Positions 48,944 to 61,096 of a DNA stretch of 64,000 nucleotides are shown in pieces (position 1 is the stretch's first letter; the number at the start of each line of letters is the position of its first letter). Source of the stretch: Acanthochromis polyacanthus (Eukaryota > Chordata > Actinopteri > Pomacentridae); NCBI RefSeq assembly GCF_021347895.1, contig NC_067129.1:30727690-30791689 (forward strand), read 5' to 3'. The notes below the pieces were generated by a model, which searched no databases, was not told the DNA's origin, and saw only the letters and a list, made by a program, of their open reading frames with translations. The position numbers and the translations under genes are program-made.

Positions 48944-50453
48944 TGAAGTGGTTTATTATCATGTCTCAATTTTTGTTAAAAATCCCTCAAAACATGTTTT
49001 AAACTGAGACGTGGTGATTCAAAAAATAAAAACTTTAAATGAAATTACAATTAAAAGATTGACCCAAAATAATTTTTTGGAACGATTTTAATTGTTTTGG
49101 GTGAATTTTTACATTGTAATTTCATTTTAATTTTTTATTTTTAATCATCATGTCTCATTTTTTTAAATCCCCAAAATTGTTTTATGTATTTTAGCAGATT
49201 TTTTAAAATTGTATTTTAATTTTAATTTGATTTTTTTTTTAAATCATCATGTCTCTTTCAAAAAATCTTCAAAATCATTTTAATTAGTTTGGGGAGAATG
49301 TTTTTAAATTGTAGAGTAACTGTAATTTTATTTTATTGATCATCATATCTTAATTTTAAAACATCCTCAAAAATAGCTTTGATTATCTTTGAGGAAAAAA
49401 TGTGTATTTATGTGTTTTAAATACGTTCCTGTTCAGAGCCTGAAAACATACAAGAAATAAATGGAATTTTACTGTAGCCTATACCATAATACTACTTCTA
49501 CTACTACTGCTGCTACATGGCCTCTAAACTTCATTTATCTATACTCACTGGACATCATGGTTCAGGATATTTCTTTCAAACAGTGAAAACATTAAACTGA
49601 AAGCAGCAAAGACCAATAAAAAATATAAACCAACATAACAGTTATTTCCAAAATAATCTCACTTTTGCAGACTTTTATTTTGGTGCAGTCAAGTTCATGT
49701 TTATTTAAGCAGCAAATTAAACATCTGTTCATCTCCCCTGATGATTCATTTAACTTTTTACAGGCAAAATATATATAATATCCACACACCTTCCACACAG
49801 TAAGAATTAGTGTATTAATCGATCTTTAAACTGATGATGTGTGGCTGATTGATGAAATATGGAAGCTTCATTAATAGTGTTTGATTCATTACAGGCACTT
49901 ATTGGACTTTTTTACAGACATATGTTAACCCAAAAGAGGGGAAGCTTATCCAGAAATGCAGCATGTTTTTTATTTTACTTCACTTGCACTAGGCTTATCC
50001 TCGATTTTACTTGAGCACATGAATGATTTTGGCACCTTTTAACTGAGTGGAGAGAGACAAACCCTGATGCAGGATTTAAATGCAGAAATCTCTGAAGTGG
50101 TGCAAAGAGCTCTTAGCTGTGAGTCTGCAGGAGCCAGAATCAGTCCTGAGTGGGCTCTAATCCATCCTCGTCATCCTTTTCTCCTTGATCAGATCTTTTC
50201 TGTGTCCAAATCAACACTTAGATGTTCATGAGGATCCACAAACATCAGAGAAACGTGTCTTACGTCAGCAGGAAATGAATGAAAAAGGCAAATGATGAGG
50301 ACTGAGGAGGTAAAGAGAAACCAGAGCCAGATTTATCTGAAGGCAAGAAAATCTGTCTTCAAACAACAGAATGGGATCTTCTGAAGCTAGAAACGTTTCA
50401 TACACATAGTAACGACTAGTCACATCCACATATATAAGTTAAGAAATGGTTAG
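48944..50453. other. AT-rich DNA with degenerate repeats of a ~110-bp motif; no gene
   Basis: From 48950 to 49390 a loose repeat is visible (ATCATCATGTCTC/AATTTT..AAAATC(C/T)(C/T)CAAAA at about 48958, 49145, 49242 and 49338). The rest holds nothing recognised. Confidence 0.45.
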
Positions 50454-51789
50454 ACCAACACATGGGCGTAACCACCATCTCAGAAGTGAGGGGGACAAAT
50501 TTTTCAGAGCGACTTACCATTCTCTTACATTTAATTGCACCGTCCTTAGTGGCTAAAGAACCACATAATCCCTAACAGCCACAGTACAATACCAGTGGAC
50601 CAACTAGGCTAGTTCTTTAAACTATTAAGTATAAAACTTTAAACTATAAAATCTAAAGTTTTAGTGGCCAAACTCTAGTTGAGTTGACAACAATGTCCCT
50701 TGAACATCTACTGGACGAGTAGCCAAATGTGCCAAACACTGAACATGAAATGATCAGTACTGCCTGGTTTCTCCCTGCAATAGATATCTTATTTTCAGGA
50801 AGTTATAATCTCTCCTTACCTGTAAAGACCCTACATCCTTGTCCCTGCTGCTGGCCTCTGATCCATCTCCTCCCTGACTCTGCTCTTTCTGTTATGGCAA
50901 TAAACATAAAAAATGTGGGAAGAAAAATTCTGAAATAGCATTAGGAAGAGTAAAAATTGCAGTAGAATTTAACCTCAAAATCACTTTAACCCATAGATAC
51001 ATATTTTTTTCTCAGCCACTTATATATTTTTTTCACCTCTGCAGACCCTGCATGGTCAACATTACTGCTGGCTCTGGTCCATCTCCTGCCTGACTCTGCT
51101 CTTTGTTATGGAAATAATCATTAAAAAATCTGAAAATCAAAATTCTGAGATAGAATTAGAAAGAGAAGCAGTAAAAATAGTTGTAAATTTAACCACTTTT
51201 ATACCATAGATAGCCTATTCTTTTTTCTCCTCCCTGACTCTCCTCTTTTGGGACCAAAAGACTTAAATACATGAAGAGCAATTGTGAGCACATCTTCTGC
51301 CCAGAAATGAAAGAGGACTGGGTTTATTCCAAGAATAAACTAATTAGCAGTAATGTAACAGAGGCAACAACATTTAAATTATTAACTAGCTTAACATATT
51401 GATATATTGCCACGTTTTACCTTGTCGTCATTTAGCTAACAAGTCTAACATTGTTTGCATCCAACAAGGTCACACAACTTACACTGTTTGTTTGGAAAAA
51501 ACTGTAAAGTTTTTTGCTTCTTGCTAGCTCTGGCTGGTTTGCTAAACATTACTCCAGACGCACGTTCAGCACTGCTCAGCACAGCAGCACGTCTCCTGTG
51601 GAACACCTGCGTTAGCATGCGCTCATGGTGCATTCAAAGGCGGCTCGGGAAAACACGTTACTGGATGCTAATAACGGGTTTAGCTGTTGTAACGGCTGAA
51701 AAAAGTGCGGGGGACAGAGGGGACAGATGTGAAAAGTGCGGGGGACATGTCCCACGCGTACCCCGCGTCCGTTACGCCCATGTACCAAC
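50454..51789. mobile_element. Non-autonomous DNA transposon (1324 bp) with 13-bp perfect termini and 6-bp target duplication
   Basis: The element spans 50460-51783. It starts ACATGGGCGTAAC and ends with the exact inverse GTTACGCCCATGT. ACCAAC lies directly on both flanks (50454-50459, 51784-51789). Inside, a segment of about 216 bp is tandemly duplicated (GACTCTGCTCTTT near 50877 and 51092, a partial third near 51234). GGGGGACA motifs sit near both ends. The 6-bp duplication is unusual, and the superfamily is uncertain (a hAT variant is possible). The internal frame at 51455-51817 has no recognisable transposase. Confidence 0.75.
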
Positions 51790-54055
51790 ATATATGTGCG
51801 AAAAACTGGAGCTGTAGTGACTAATATCCATTCATTCCAGCACCAGGACGGTCCCAGAGCAAAAGGTTCTTAGTTCACCAAACGATTTAAAGATTAATTA
51901 AGAAAAGACTTTTTGAATAACAAAAATGTAGAACGTTAGAACATTCAAAAACTATGAAAATAATGGAAAATATCTGTGAAATGATATTTTTAGCTGATTT
52001 TATTAAAATAAACCCATAATTTTAAGAGAAAAGAAACAAGTTAGTAGTTTTAAAAATACATATTTTAGACTTTTCCCAATTAATATCTTTTTTTAAAATG
52101 GTTGTGTGCTCTTTTTCAGTGTTTGACCATAAACTTACTATTTTTAATACTTTTTTAATGCAAAAATTGCTCTGATTTGAAAGAAAAATGACGTGCATTA
52201 AAGACTGAATGGTCATTTTTATGCATTTTCCCTGTTTTATTAACAAGTGATATCTGGTAAAATCACAGAAAGAAAGAATTAATTTACATGTTAACAAAAG
52301 AAGTCCAAGCTGTAGATAATGTCCACAACAAAAACCTCTTTTTACGATGGCAGTTTGTTCTTTTTCAACATTTCACAATTTCAGTGCTGCAGCATTTTTA
52401 ACTATTTAAATGAGAGAAAAAAAATCTAATTCTGTTCCAGAATTACTGTTATTAGAAAAAAATGATGTATATTAAGAACTGAAAAAACTGTAAAACAACA
52501 AATAAAAGATGTTCATTGTAAATTAATTTAATTGTATATTTTGTCCACATCACATTGTTACAGTCTTTTATTTTACAATGTGAGGTTGAAACATTACGCT
52601 GTTTTACTGCATTTAAATCTGTTTAAAATATGTAAAACTATTTTCCTTTTTTGTTAAGCAGTTTTTAAAGATTACAGCATTACATTTTATTTATTCATTT
52701 ATTTATTTGTAACCTTTGCTACCAGATTTTCACAGTTTTTTTTATGGAACTTTATTTTTTCAGTGCAGCCATTCCCAGGCTGCTGCTCCGCACCACAGAA
52801 ACATTGGTTTCATTTATTTGTCCAAAGTTGTCATCAGTGAGCTCGAATGCATTTATTTTTTCAGTTTGGTGTCAAAGCAGCGTTTCTAGTGCACCTTAAA
52901 CCCGTTCAGTGCCGGTCAGGTTTGGGCTCCTGCTCATCAGTCGCATTCAGCTTCATCCTCCTTCGTCTTCCTCGGTGTCGGCTCCAGTTTCCCCTCGCCG
53001 TAAACGTCTTGTTCATCATCTTTCAGCCGCCTCAGCTGTCAGATGTGATGACGGTCGATCAGAGTGACGGCAGAGAGGAAAAGACAGACACAGTGAAGGA
53101 GTTAGAAAAACAGAATCATTTCCAGATCTAAAGGTTAAACATTTTTACCTGATCGGGTGGAGAAAAAAAAAACAGTGGAAGATTGTAATGTTATAAAACT
53201 GTGAAACTGACGGCAGCTTCATGTGACTGTAGAGACGAGCAAAGGGGTCGAATATTGAAGGACTCTGATGACAAACATCTAATAACAGTATTTCAGCCCC
53301 ATCATCAATCACTGCTGCTTTCCTGTTTCAAAATTATCACCTTAAATCATCAAAAAAGTGAAAAGAAAATCATGTCGTCGTCCAGATGAGTCTTGTTCAT
53401 GCATCTCCGGTGACATGCGGCCAATTGAGAATGAAATACGACCCAAAGCATCCAATTATGTTGGAAAAAGTGGGAGCGACGCTAAAATCTAATCTGCCTC
53501 AAATCTCTCCCAACCCGTGGGCAGGTAGAAATCCAGGATTCACATCTATTTTAGGATATCTGTTAACCCGAAGTCCCACCCAGAGCTGCTTTGTTGGAAC
53601 CGTATCCATCTGCAGCCTGGTCGACAAGATGTGTCCTCACACCAGACGAACCGCCTCTACAGCAGCGAGATGCCAACATGTTTGATTTATATCCCATAGA
53701 ATATATATGAAGCAATAAAAAAACAAAGCAGCAGAGAGGAGAGCTGGCAGGCCTGGTTTTGTTTTTTTAAGGTGAAATGAGATGTGAAGAAGCGAGCAGG
53801 AAGTTTTCACATCAGGGAAACTTGGATGGACTCACATTAGTGTCAGAGAAACTCGTTCTGATGAGGTTCTTCTTGTATTTCTTCAATCTTCTCTCCACAC
53901 CGAGACGTTATGGTGCTGAGATTGGAAATGTGCTGACGGACTGAAACGCTCAGCGGGAGGCTGAGTTCACAAATGGAAACATTTTCACCAGATTCCAGGA
54001 AAGTCTGAAGCTCTTTTAACCAGTTTTCCTTCCCATGAATCCAGTAGTTATTCAT
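51790..54055. other. No gene recognised; possible conserved stretch at 53390-53690
   Basis: AT-rich to 52760. 52840-53100 and 53390-53690 are GC-balanced. A 99-codon frame in the latter lacks any recognisable domain, though the DNA is clearly not simple repeat. Confidence 0.35.
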
Positions 54056-54260
54056 ATTCATACTAGGGATGCAAATTATCGAGTAATTCAATAATCGATA
54101 GTTGTTTCATCTTATCAATCGATGATCCATTAATTGATAAGCGGCAATTTTTCTGAGAAGCTGAATTTCCCTCTGAATCAATAGGTTCTTTTCTACAAAA
54201 ATGCTATCTTTCTTATGAAAGAGAAAATGCAAATCATATTCCTTAATAAAAGATTTATTC

Positions 54261-54560
54261 TTAACAGCAGGGAACAACACATTCAATGGAGCAGTCCGTT
54301 GTGAGGGCCACATTCGTGGTTGCAAGTTGTGTTTTTAACTCTGCCTTCTTCCTCGCGTAGCTTGCTTCCATGGTGGTGGTTATTGTTGTTCTAGAGGGAA
54401 CATTGTATCCTGGCTCGATGTACTTTATTACCTCTCTAAACCCCTGTCCTTCAACGACATTTATTGGCAGCATGTCTGTCGTAACCGTGTCACATATCCG
54501 CTGGGTAATGCCCTCTGCCTTCATGGAGTCACATAATCTTCGTCTCAACGCTGCGGTCAT
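54261..54560 (-). pseudogene. hAT (ZBED1-like) transposase N-terminal fragment
   Basis: From the ATG at 54560 an open frame of 99 codons has motifs typical of hAT transposases just before the catalytic domain: DMLPINVVEGQGFREVIKYI, GYNVPSRTTIT and NVALTTDC. The last is the segment that precedes the first catalytic region. It then runs into ECVVPCC and a stop, where the deletion begins. It follows the BED remnant on the same strand after a stop and a short gap. Confidence 0.85.
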
Positions 54561-54581
54561 TGTAGGCTGAGAGCTACTCCC

Positions 54582-54723
54582 TCAGGTGAGGTGATAATTT
54601 AGCGAAGTTGTGGAGGAGCTGTACTTTAAAATACTTCCACAGATTGTGCATTTGGCGTCTTTGTCTTCATTAACCAACTTAAAGTGGTTCCATACCGACC
54701 TCCGTCTTGTCCTCTTCATCCTG
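54582..54723 (-). pseudogene. BED-type zinc finger remnant of the hAT transposase
   Basis: The minus frame reads RRSVWNHFKLVNEDKDAKCT then ICG...STTSLNYHLT and a TGA stop. The WNHFK motif, the C-x2-C pair and the late HL are the BED finger hallmarks. BED fingers bind the element's own ends. The stop separates it from the downstream transposase fragment. Confidence 0.8.
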
Positions 54724-54961
54724 CCAGCTTACCGCTTCTCGTTTGTCTTGTTGTTGTCGTCAGAGGCCAGCTTCTCTTGTGTTCCCGCGTGTGCATCAAG
54801 GACATCTGGCATCAAGTGCGCCCTCATGCGGGCTGGCAGGGAATTGCAAGTGAAAAATGCAATTAATTGCAATTATCATATTTTAATCGAGTAATTTCTT
54901 ATCGACAATTAATCGATGTAATCGATGTAATCGATTAATTGTTTGCATCCCTAATTCATAC

Positions 54962-55974
54962 ATGAATACCATATTTAACTCAACCCTTAACTCAATATTT
55001 TTTGTTGGTTGAACATAATTTCAGTAGAAGTAACTCAAAAAAGTAGATTTTTTTGGCCCAAATACTACTGTTTAGAATCTAGATATAAAGAACTGTCAAG
55101 AATTAACGAAGAACAAGGAAAAAATTAAGCTTTATTGGAGAAATTAGGTTGATGCAGCCAAAAAAGTAACAGCAACATGGAAATAAAGAAGAAAATAGAC
55201 AAAAATAGATTCAAGGACATTAAAACACACAGACTGGAAGTGGACCGTCATTAACGACAGCTTGTAAGACTCCAAATGATGGCTGAGATTCTCTGTTTTT
55301 ATTGTGTTCTGTGTGTCCATGAATACATATAAAAAATCATACCTTTTTGCAAAATATGAAAACCAGTTTATATTAGAATGAGGCAGAAATGAGAGAGAGG
55401 AAATGGAAAAGAACATGAGATAAAGTTTGAATTCACAGGGGTGTTGAAAAGGAAATGAATAAAAATACAAGCTTGAGAGAGAAATATTTCATTGCCTGAT
55501 TCCCCGAGGAGCCAGCTGGAGGATGAGAGAGGAGGGAGGTCTTTGGAAGGAGTAATGGAGCAGCCAGAGGTTTTTATTTTTACCTCCCATCCACAGAAAC
55601 CCAACACCTCCGAGCTGCTTTGAATGTTGAAGAAACTTACTTCACTTTGTTCCCACCCGAAGGATTTTTTCACGGTGGTGGAGAGCAAAGACCCTTGACC
55701 TAGAACCAACGAATCTGGGAGAATTATGCAACGTCAGGGCGTTTCAGGTTAACACTCCTGCGCCTGGTGGAGGAAACTTATGAATTTAGTGCAATATTAC
55801 AGAAATAAACTGTTATTTTCTCATAAATCTTTGAATGTAGGACTTCAAGATTGGTTGTTTGCACAGTTTTGGTGTAAAATTCCATGCAGCTACTTTGATT
55901 AAAACAAAGGAACAGTCATGAACCAAAGTTTGGTTTCTGTCGTCAAGGTTCTGGTTTATCTTTGACTCCTCTTG
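54962..55974. other. No gene recognised
   Basis: Minus frames at 55144-55709 are featureless. The segment 55490-55690 is GC-balanced. Confidence 0.35.
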
Positions 55975-57330
55975 GTTCAGTTCCACTAAACTTGTCCTCT
56001 TTCTGACTCAGGTACTTGATGGTTTTAAGTCAGGACTCAGAGGAGACCAGTCTAGAACCTTCATTCCAGCCTGATGGAACCATTTCTTTACCACGTCTGA
56101 TGTGTGTTTGGACCCATTGTCTTGTTGAAACATCCAACTGTGTCCAAGATCAACCTTCTGCTGATGGTTTTAGGTTTTCCTGAAGAATGTGGAGGTGATC
56201 CTCCTTCTTCATTATTCCATTTACTTTGTGTAAAGCTCCAGTTCCACTGAGCATGATACTGCCACCACCATGCTCGATGATAGGTTTGGGGTTCTTGGGC
56301 TTAAAAAAGCTTTCCCCAAGACAGTCTGAGACCAGTCCTGAACCAGCCTTAAAAGTTCTAAAACCAGGACCAAAATTAAACCTAAACCAGTTTAGACAGT
56401 ACTCAGAATACAAACTGAAACCAATCTCAAACAAAACTGAAACCAGTTTTAGAAGCAATCCAAACCCATTCCTAGAAAAGCCAAAAACCAGTTCAAAATC
56501 GGGACTAAAACTTAAACTCCTATTTAAAAAAGTCCAAGACTCGTCCAAGACAGTCTGAAACCAGTCCTCATCCAGGACCAGATCCAGTGTAAAATGAATC
56601 CTAATTTAATTTTAAATCACATCCAAAACCAGAACCATGACTGAAAAAAAATGAAACCAGTCCAAAACTAATGTCTGAAACCAGTCCAGAAGTTCTTCTA
56701 AGAAAGAAAGAAACATGATACTGCCACCACCATGCTTGACGATAGGTTCGGTGTTCTTGCGGTTAAAGGTCTCACCTTCTCTCCTCCAAACATATTTCTG
56801 CTCAGTTTTTGTTCCATCTGACCACAGAACTTTCCTCCTGAAGGCCTTTTCTTTGTCCAACTTATCGGTCGAGCTTGAAGGTTCTGTTTCTAGAGGAAGA
56901 ACTTCATCCTTGCATGGCATCCTTTCAACTTATGTTGGTGTGAAACTGGGTCTGAAAACACATAAAATCCTGAAAATTAAGCAAAACGTTTGTTTTCTTC
57001 ACCAATTTGATGTGTGTTTGGGCTCATTGTCTCGTTGAAACATCCAACTGTGTCCAAGATCAACCTTCTGCTGATGGTTTTAGGTTTTCCTGAAGAATGT
57101 GGAGGTAAATCCTCCTCCTTCATTATTCTATTTACTTTGTGTGAAGCTCCAGTTCCACAGAGCATGATACTGCCACCACCATGCTGGATGGTAGGTTTGG
57201 TGTTTTTGGGGTCTCTCCTCCATATTTCTGCTCATTGTGGCCAAATAATTAAATACATTTTTTGTTTCATCTGACCAAAGAGCAAAGTCTGACCAAGATA
57301 TTTGTTTCACTGATTCCACTGCAGAAAATT
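55975..57330 (-). pseudogene. Triplicated fossil of a second Tc1-like transposase
   Basis: Three copies of overlapping transposase segments lie on the minus strand, at about 55990-56320, 56715-56925 and 57000-57330. Recognisable Tc1 motifs are KHGGGSIM followed by SGTGALHKVNGIMKKEDH, the FxQQDN..PKHT region (decayed to GCFNETMSPNTHQ) and VLWSDGTKTE/ALWSDETKN around the first catalytic D. Copies 1 and 3 share long near-identical DNA (GTGTCCAAGATCAACCTTCT and beyond). Between copies 1 and 2 lies a degenerate AAACCAGTCC-type minisatellite (56320-56700). The family differs from the two intact Tc1 copies. All copies are broken. Confidence 0.8.
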
Positions 57331-59220
57331 CAGAGTTATAGGAGTCTCAGGAAACTCAAGACTGCCGCATGTACTGTAGCTGGTACAAGAAAACAACTGC
57401 ATTAAATTTCAGTCTGACAAAATCCATTTGTTCACCCGATGTTTTGTTTCTAGACTGCAGAGTACCTGTAGTACTGTGATGTTTTATAACTAAAACTCAC
57501 TTTTCCTGTTTGCTATGCTTCATGTCATTTACTAGAATTATGTGTTCTTTTCAGTATTTCTGTACTATAGTTGTGATTTCATCTACGTATGTCAAGAATC
57601 AAGAATCTTTATTCTCATTGTGATTCTACACAGCGATTGTATACATACCCTGTAAGTCAAGCTTTTGAATTTTGGATCTCATTCTGTGTTGTTTTTTTAT
57701 GGTTCAGACCAAAACAGTTGCTTTCACAAGCAGTGTAGCCTGTAATCACGGTTTAAAATGGACCTACAGGTGCTTTTTATTGTCTTTTTAAGTTTGCAGA
57801 CTCAATGCATCTTTGAACAATATCTGGTTCAAGGTGACATTAGCAAGTTGAGTTAGCTGCACATAACTCTCAAGGAAATGCATTCACAGTATCTTTACAG
57901 GTTTGTTTCATTTTTTCCTGTGCTGTAACTTGATCTCTTGGTTGTTTTTGATGTTTTCTCTTTCAAATCTTCATCTTAAAACCTTCTTGAGCACCAGGAT
58001 TATAGAAAAACACTCCTCAGTTACATCCATAGATGACTTTTTTGACCTGAAACTGTCGCTATACTTCTACTTCCACTCAAAACCAGACTGAGTGATAAAA
58101 TCAGAGGAGTGGCTGGTAGCTGGCTGTTCTCCATCACCCACACCCAGAGTTTCCTCTCAGTATTCTCACCACGATGTCCGCGGGATCAATTTTTTTACTC
58201 CCTTGTTTTGCAAAGATTAAAGTCTTGTACGTTCTCCGTTAATGTCCAGATGCAACGGCTTTAAATTGTGTTGGCTCTAATCTGGTTTTATTTGCCCTCC
58301 AGTGACACCGCTTAGTGAGAATACTAATAGACGGCGGCGGCGATGCAGCCAAAAAACAGAAACAGGCCGATCGGTCGGACATGATCAAGGAGGGAACCTT
58401 AAAGAACCGGCTGCTGCAAATGAATCTGACTTGTTTCAGAAGATCCCATCATAAAAGCCGAACTAGTATGTATTTAATTAATCACAATACGACACACGCT
58501 GTAATTAATATGTGTCCAGGCTTAACCCTCAGAGGACAGAGAGCAGGGGGTAAATCAAAGAAGATTAAAGTTTGATTTAGAAATACGCTCGTTAGCTTTT
58601 GGCTCGTTTGTTCCGTTCTTTCATTTGTGCTACCAAAGCAGCACAAGCCAAATAATAGTCTGCAACTCAGTGATGTCTCTAAATGTAGAATACCTCATGA
58701 AATGACCTGAGCTCTCACAGAACCCCTTCAAAGTAAAGCTGCAGGGAGCCAGCAGGCGTTCACAGCGGGTCAGAACATGCCGACGTTATTTCATGATCAC
58801 GGCCATTAAAGCTGCCGTTCTGAATCTGCTGTGGAGGTTTGCATTCCTGCAGCACATCTCAGATTTCAGAATACATTTGTAGCGCTGACTTTGCTGTGCA
58901 GCGAGGATCCAGAACTCAAATTACCTGGCGAGTGGCCGGCTTGTTTCTCTCAGCTTCAGAAAGGAGAACCTGTTTTTAGCATCTCCTCTTCTCTTCTCTG
59001 CACAGGTTAGTGTTGAAAATGCATTCAAGGAGAACAACAGCTTTTATTTTCAGTAAAACAGAAGTTCAGTCATCCGTTTCTCGTTAAACCATCTGTGCTC
59101 TGCTTAACGCATCTTTAAGCAAACACGTTTTGGTGTCAGATGCACGACTGTAAATCGAACTGCTGCTGTCAAAATAGCCTACATTAGAAAAGGATTTTGA
59201 CACAGTGTCTAGCAGTTGAC
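57331..59220. other. No gene recognised; candidate conserved element at 58190-58590
   Basis: 58190-58590 is single-copy-looking and GC-balanced, with TGTATTTAATTAATCAC and TGTAATTAATATG homeodomain-type cores and an 86-codon frame of no known family. At about 57600 the run AATCTTTATTCTCATTGTGA looks like a minus-strand LINE tail. Confidence 0.35.
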
Positions 59221-59616
59221 CCTGGTATCAAATGTGGGTAAAAAGGCTCCTTTCATTGTCTTTAATTGTTCTGACCAACCACTGATCACACATGCCTTGA
59301 AAGTTTACCCAGAATGCACTTTTCCCCCCTAAACCTGTCCAGTATGACTCAAAAATGGCACAAAATGAGTCAAGAGATGTCCAAAATATCACCAAATCTC
59401 ACCTAAAATGATCAGAAATGTCTCCTAAATTACTATTTTTTTTGCCCAAAATGACAAAAACTTCTACAAAATGAGCCAAAATTGTCAAAAATTATCAAAG
59501 CGTTTGTAGAAATGTTCCTTTCATTGTCTAGAACTTGTTCTGACCAACCACCTGTAACACATGCTGATATGAGCTTTAAAAATGTACCCAGAATGCACTT
59601 TGTAAAGTTTTCTTCA
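59221..59616 (+). repeat. Tandem repeat unit (~320 bp), intact reference copy
   Basis: The unit runs from CTTGAAAGTTTACCCAGAAT (59296) through CCAAAATGAC-type simple repeat to the next TACCCAGAATGCACTTT (59585). A second unit is at 60952-61100 joined to 63131-63290. A partial unit lies just before at 59221-59295. The positions 59421-59467 represent the empty site for the LTR at 61101. Confidence 0.8.
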
Positions 59617-59799
59617 GCCCCATTTCATCACACTCCCACCTGCATGCTTCACTGTCAGGACTGTGCAGTCACTATCCCAGAGGAAAATTTTACTGCTCAA
59701 CGCTTGCTCTTCTACAACTCAGGAGACAAATTTGAGATTCTCATGTCAGCCTCATTTTAGTTTCTATTTTGGCTAAAGGTTTCTCATACGTTTCTCCTA

Positions 59800-60063
59800 A
59801 AATTCACTAGGAGAAATAGGTGAGACAGGATAAATAGAGGGAGTCATACTTGAGACTTGTGGGAGATACCTTGCTAATCTCAATACAGTGTTTTTAATGG
59901 CTCCTTTATTTCTCCTCTGGAAAAGAGAATGAACAACAGTGGAGCTTCTACAGACCAATATGTGAGACTCACTCACACCTCCACATGAGCATGACAGACT
60001 CGGAATCGAACCCCAGCCTTCTGGGTGTGAGACAGCCACTCTACCCACTGAGCTATGCCACCC
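59800..60063 (-). mobile_element. tRNA-derived SINE
   Basis: On the minus strand the head starts GGGTGGCATAGCTCAGTGGG at 60063. A-box-like TAGCTCAGTGGGTAGAG is at 60055-60039 and B box GGTTCGATTCC at 60012-60002, the right distance for an RNA polymerase III promoter. A tRNA-unrelated body follows to about 59800. Fish SINEs with such heads are common. The body resembles none I can name. Confidence 0.75.
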
Positions 60064-60124
60064 TATGCATATATTAATCTGCACACAGACACCTTATAAA
60101 TGCTGCAACAAATAAGAAGTTGCC

Positions 60125-60405
60125 AGGATATAGTCTAAACATCTTGAGGCACTTATAATAATATATGGTGACTTCAATCATGTCACCCTCTCCTCCCACT
60201 TGACTGGATTTATCATTCTAAACACCACGGATCATCCACTCATAATATCGTGATGGGCCTCTCTCTGGACTGCAGGACGGAAAGATATAGAAGATCTTTG
60301 TACCCACAGTGATCAGGCTTTATAATTCTATAGCAAATAGCAGATGAGCTGACAGACAAATGAATTTCCCTTTTGGGATGAATAAAGTAATCTGAATCTT
60401 TATTA
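60125..60405 (+). mobile_element. LINE fragment with endonuclease GDFN motif joined to a 3' tail
   Basis: The plus frame at about 60155-60255 reads IIIYGDFNHVTLSSHLTGFI, matching the GDFN motif of the apurinic-type endonuclease of CR1/Rex1-like LINEs. Soon after comes the 3' end GAATTTCCCTTTTGGGATGA then ATAAAGTAATCTGAATC, so the reverse transcriptase is deleted. It is a non-functional, internally deleted copy. Confidence 0.6.
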
Positions 60406-60951
60406 ATTAATTTAAAAAAATATCATGTGGATTACAATAAAGTCAACATGCTAGATGATTAAAAACAACCAAAACGTTGATCTGAGTCTGAGAATTCAGT
60501 GAGCGCTTGTGGAGATCTCTTCATTTGTTCTCTCTGAGCTTAGTATGAGATGCATGAACTGAAGCTGGGATGAGAACAGATGGAGTTCTTAGAGAGAGCT
60601 CTCTGATTTCTCTGCCTGAGATCACAAAGAGACACAAAAGTTGAGAAACTCTGAGAATTATATGAGAGCTTGTTGAGATCTCTTCTGAAACTTTAAAGGA
60701 GACTAAACTGAGATTTAGTGCATCTTATTGCTCAGGAGAAAAAAATGAGACACAGGAGAAATAAGCCTTAGTCTCAGTTTGGTGTCACACAGATCTCAAA
60801 AGTTGTCTAGGAGAAGTAAATGAAACATTTTTGAGATCTCTTTTTGAATTTTCTTTTCCACAGGTCAGAAGAAACACAAAACAACCACAAATAGACACAA
60901 AATGACTCCAAAAAAACCACAAAACCACCGCAAAGAAACACAAAACCACAT
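60406..60951. repeat. Unidentified GAGATCTC-rich repeat
   Basis: Recurring TTGAGATCT/GAGATCTCTT and TCTCAGTTT/ACTGAGATTT phrases at 60480-60850. AGGAGAA(A/G)TA near 60818 matches the inverted CTAGGAGAAATAGG at 59808. SINE and LINE may thus sit inside one larger element (about 59767-60850). Not recognised. Confidence 0.4.
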
Positions 60952-61096
60952 TTGAAAGTTTACTCAGAACGCATTTTTACCCCCTGAACTTGTCCAGAAT
61001 GACTCAAAAATTGCACAAACAGAGTCAAAATAAGTCCAAAATAACCCCAAAACTCATCTAAAATGACCACAAATGTCTCCTAAATTACTTATTGTT

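Larger units (their letters stand above)
54056..54961 (-). mobile_element. hAT transposon, internally deleted (890 bp), perfect 8-bp target duplication
   Basis: The element spans 54064-54953 with inverted ends TAGGGATGCAAA. ATTCATAC flanks both sides exactly (54056-54063, 54954-54961). The subterminal regions are full of ATCGAT and TTAATCGAT motifs. On the minus strand it has a BED finger remnant followed by the N-terminal part of a ZBED/hAT transposase. The catalytic DDE and dimerisation regions are missing. Confidence 0.9.

Noticed and set aside
60000..60063. tRNA gene on the minus strand
   Set aside because: A and B boxes are present, but no acceptor stem pairing is evident and a SINE body follows directly.
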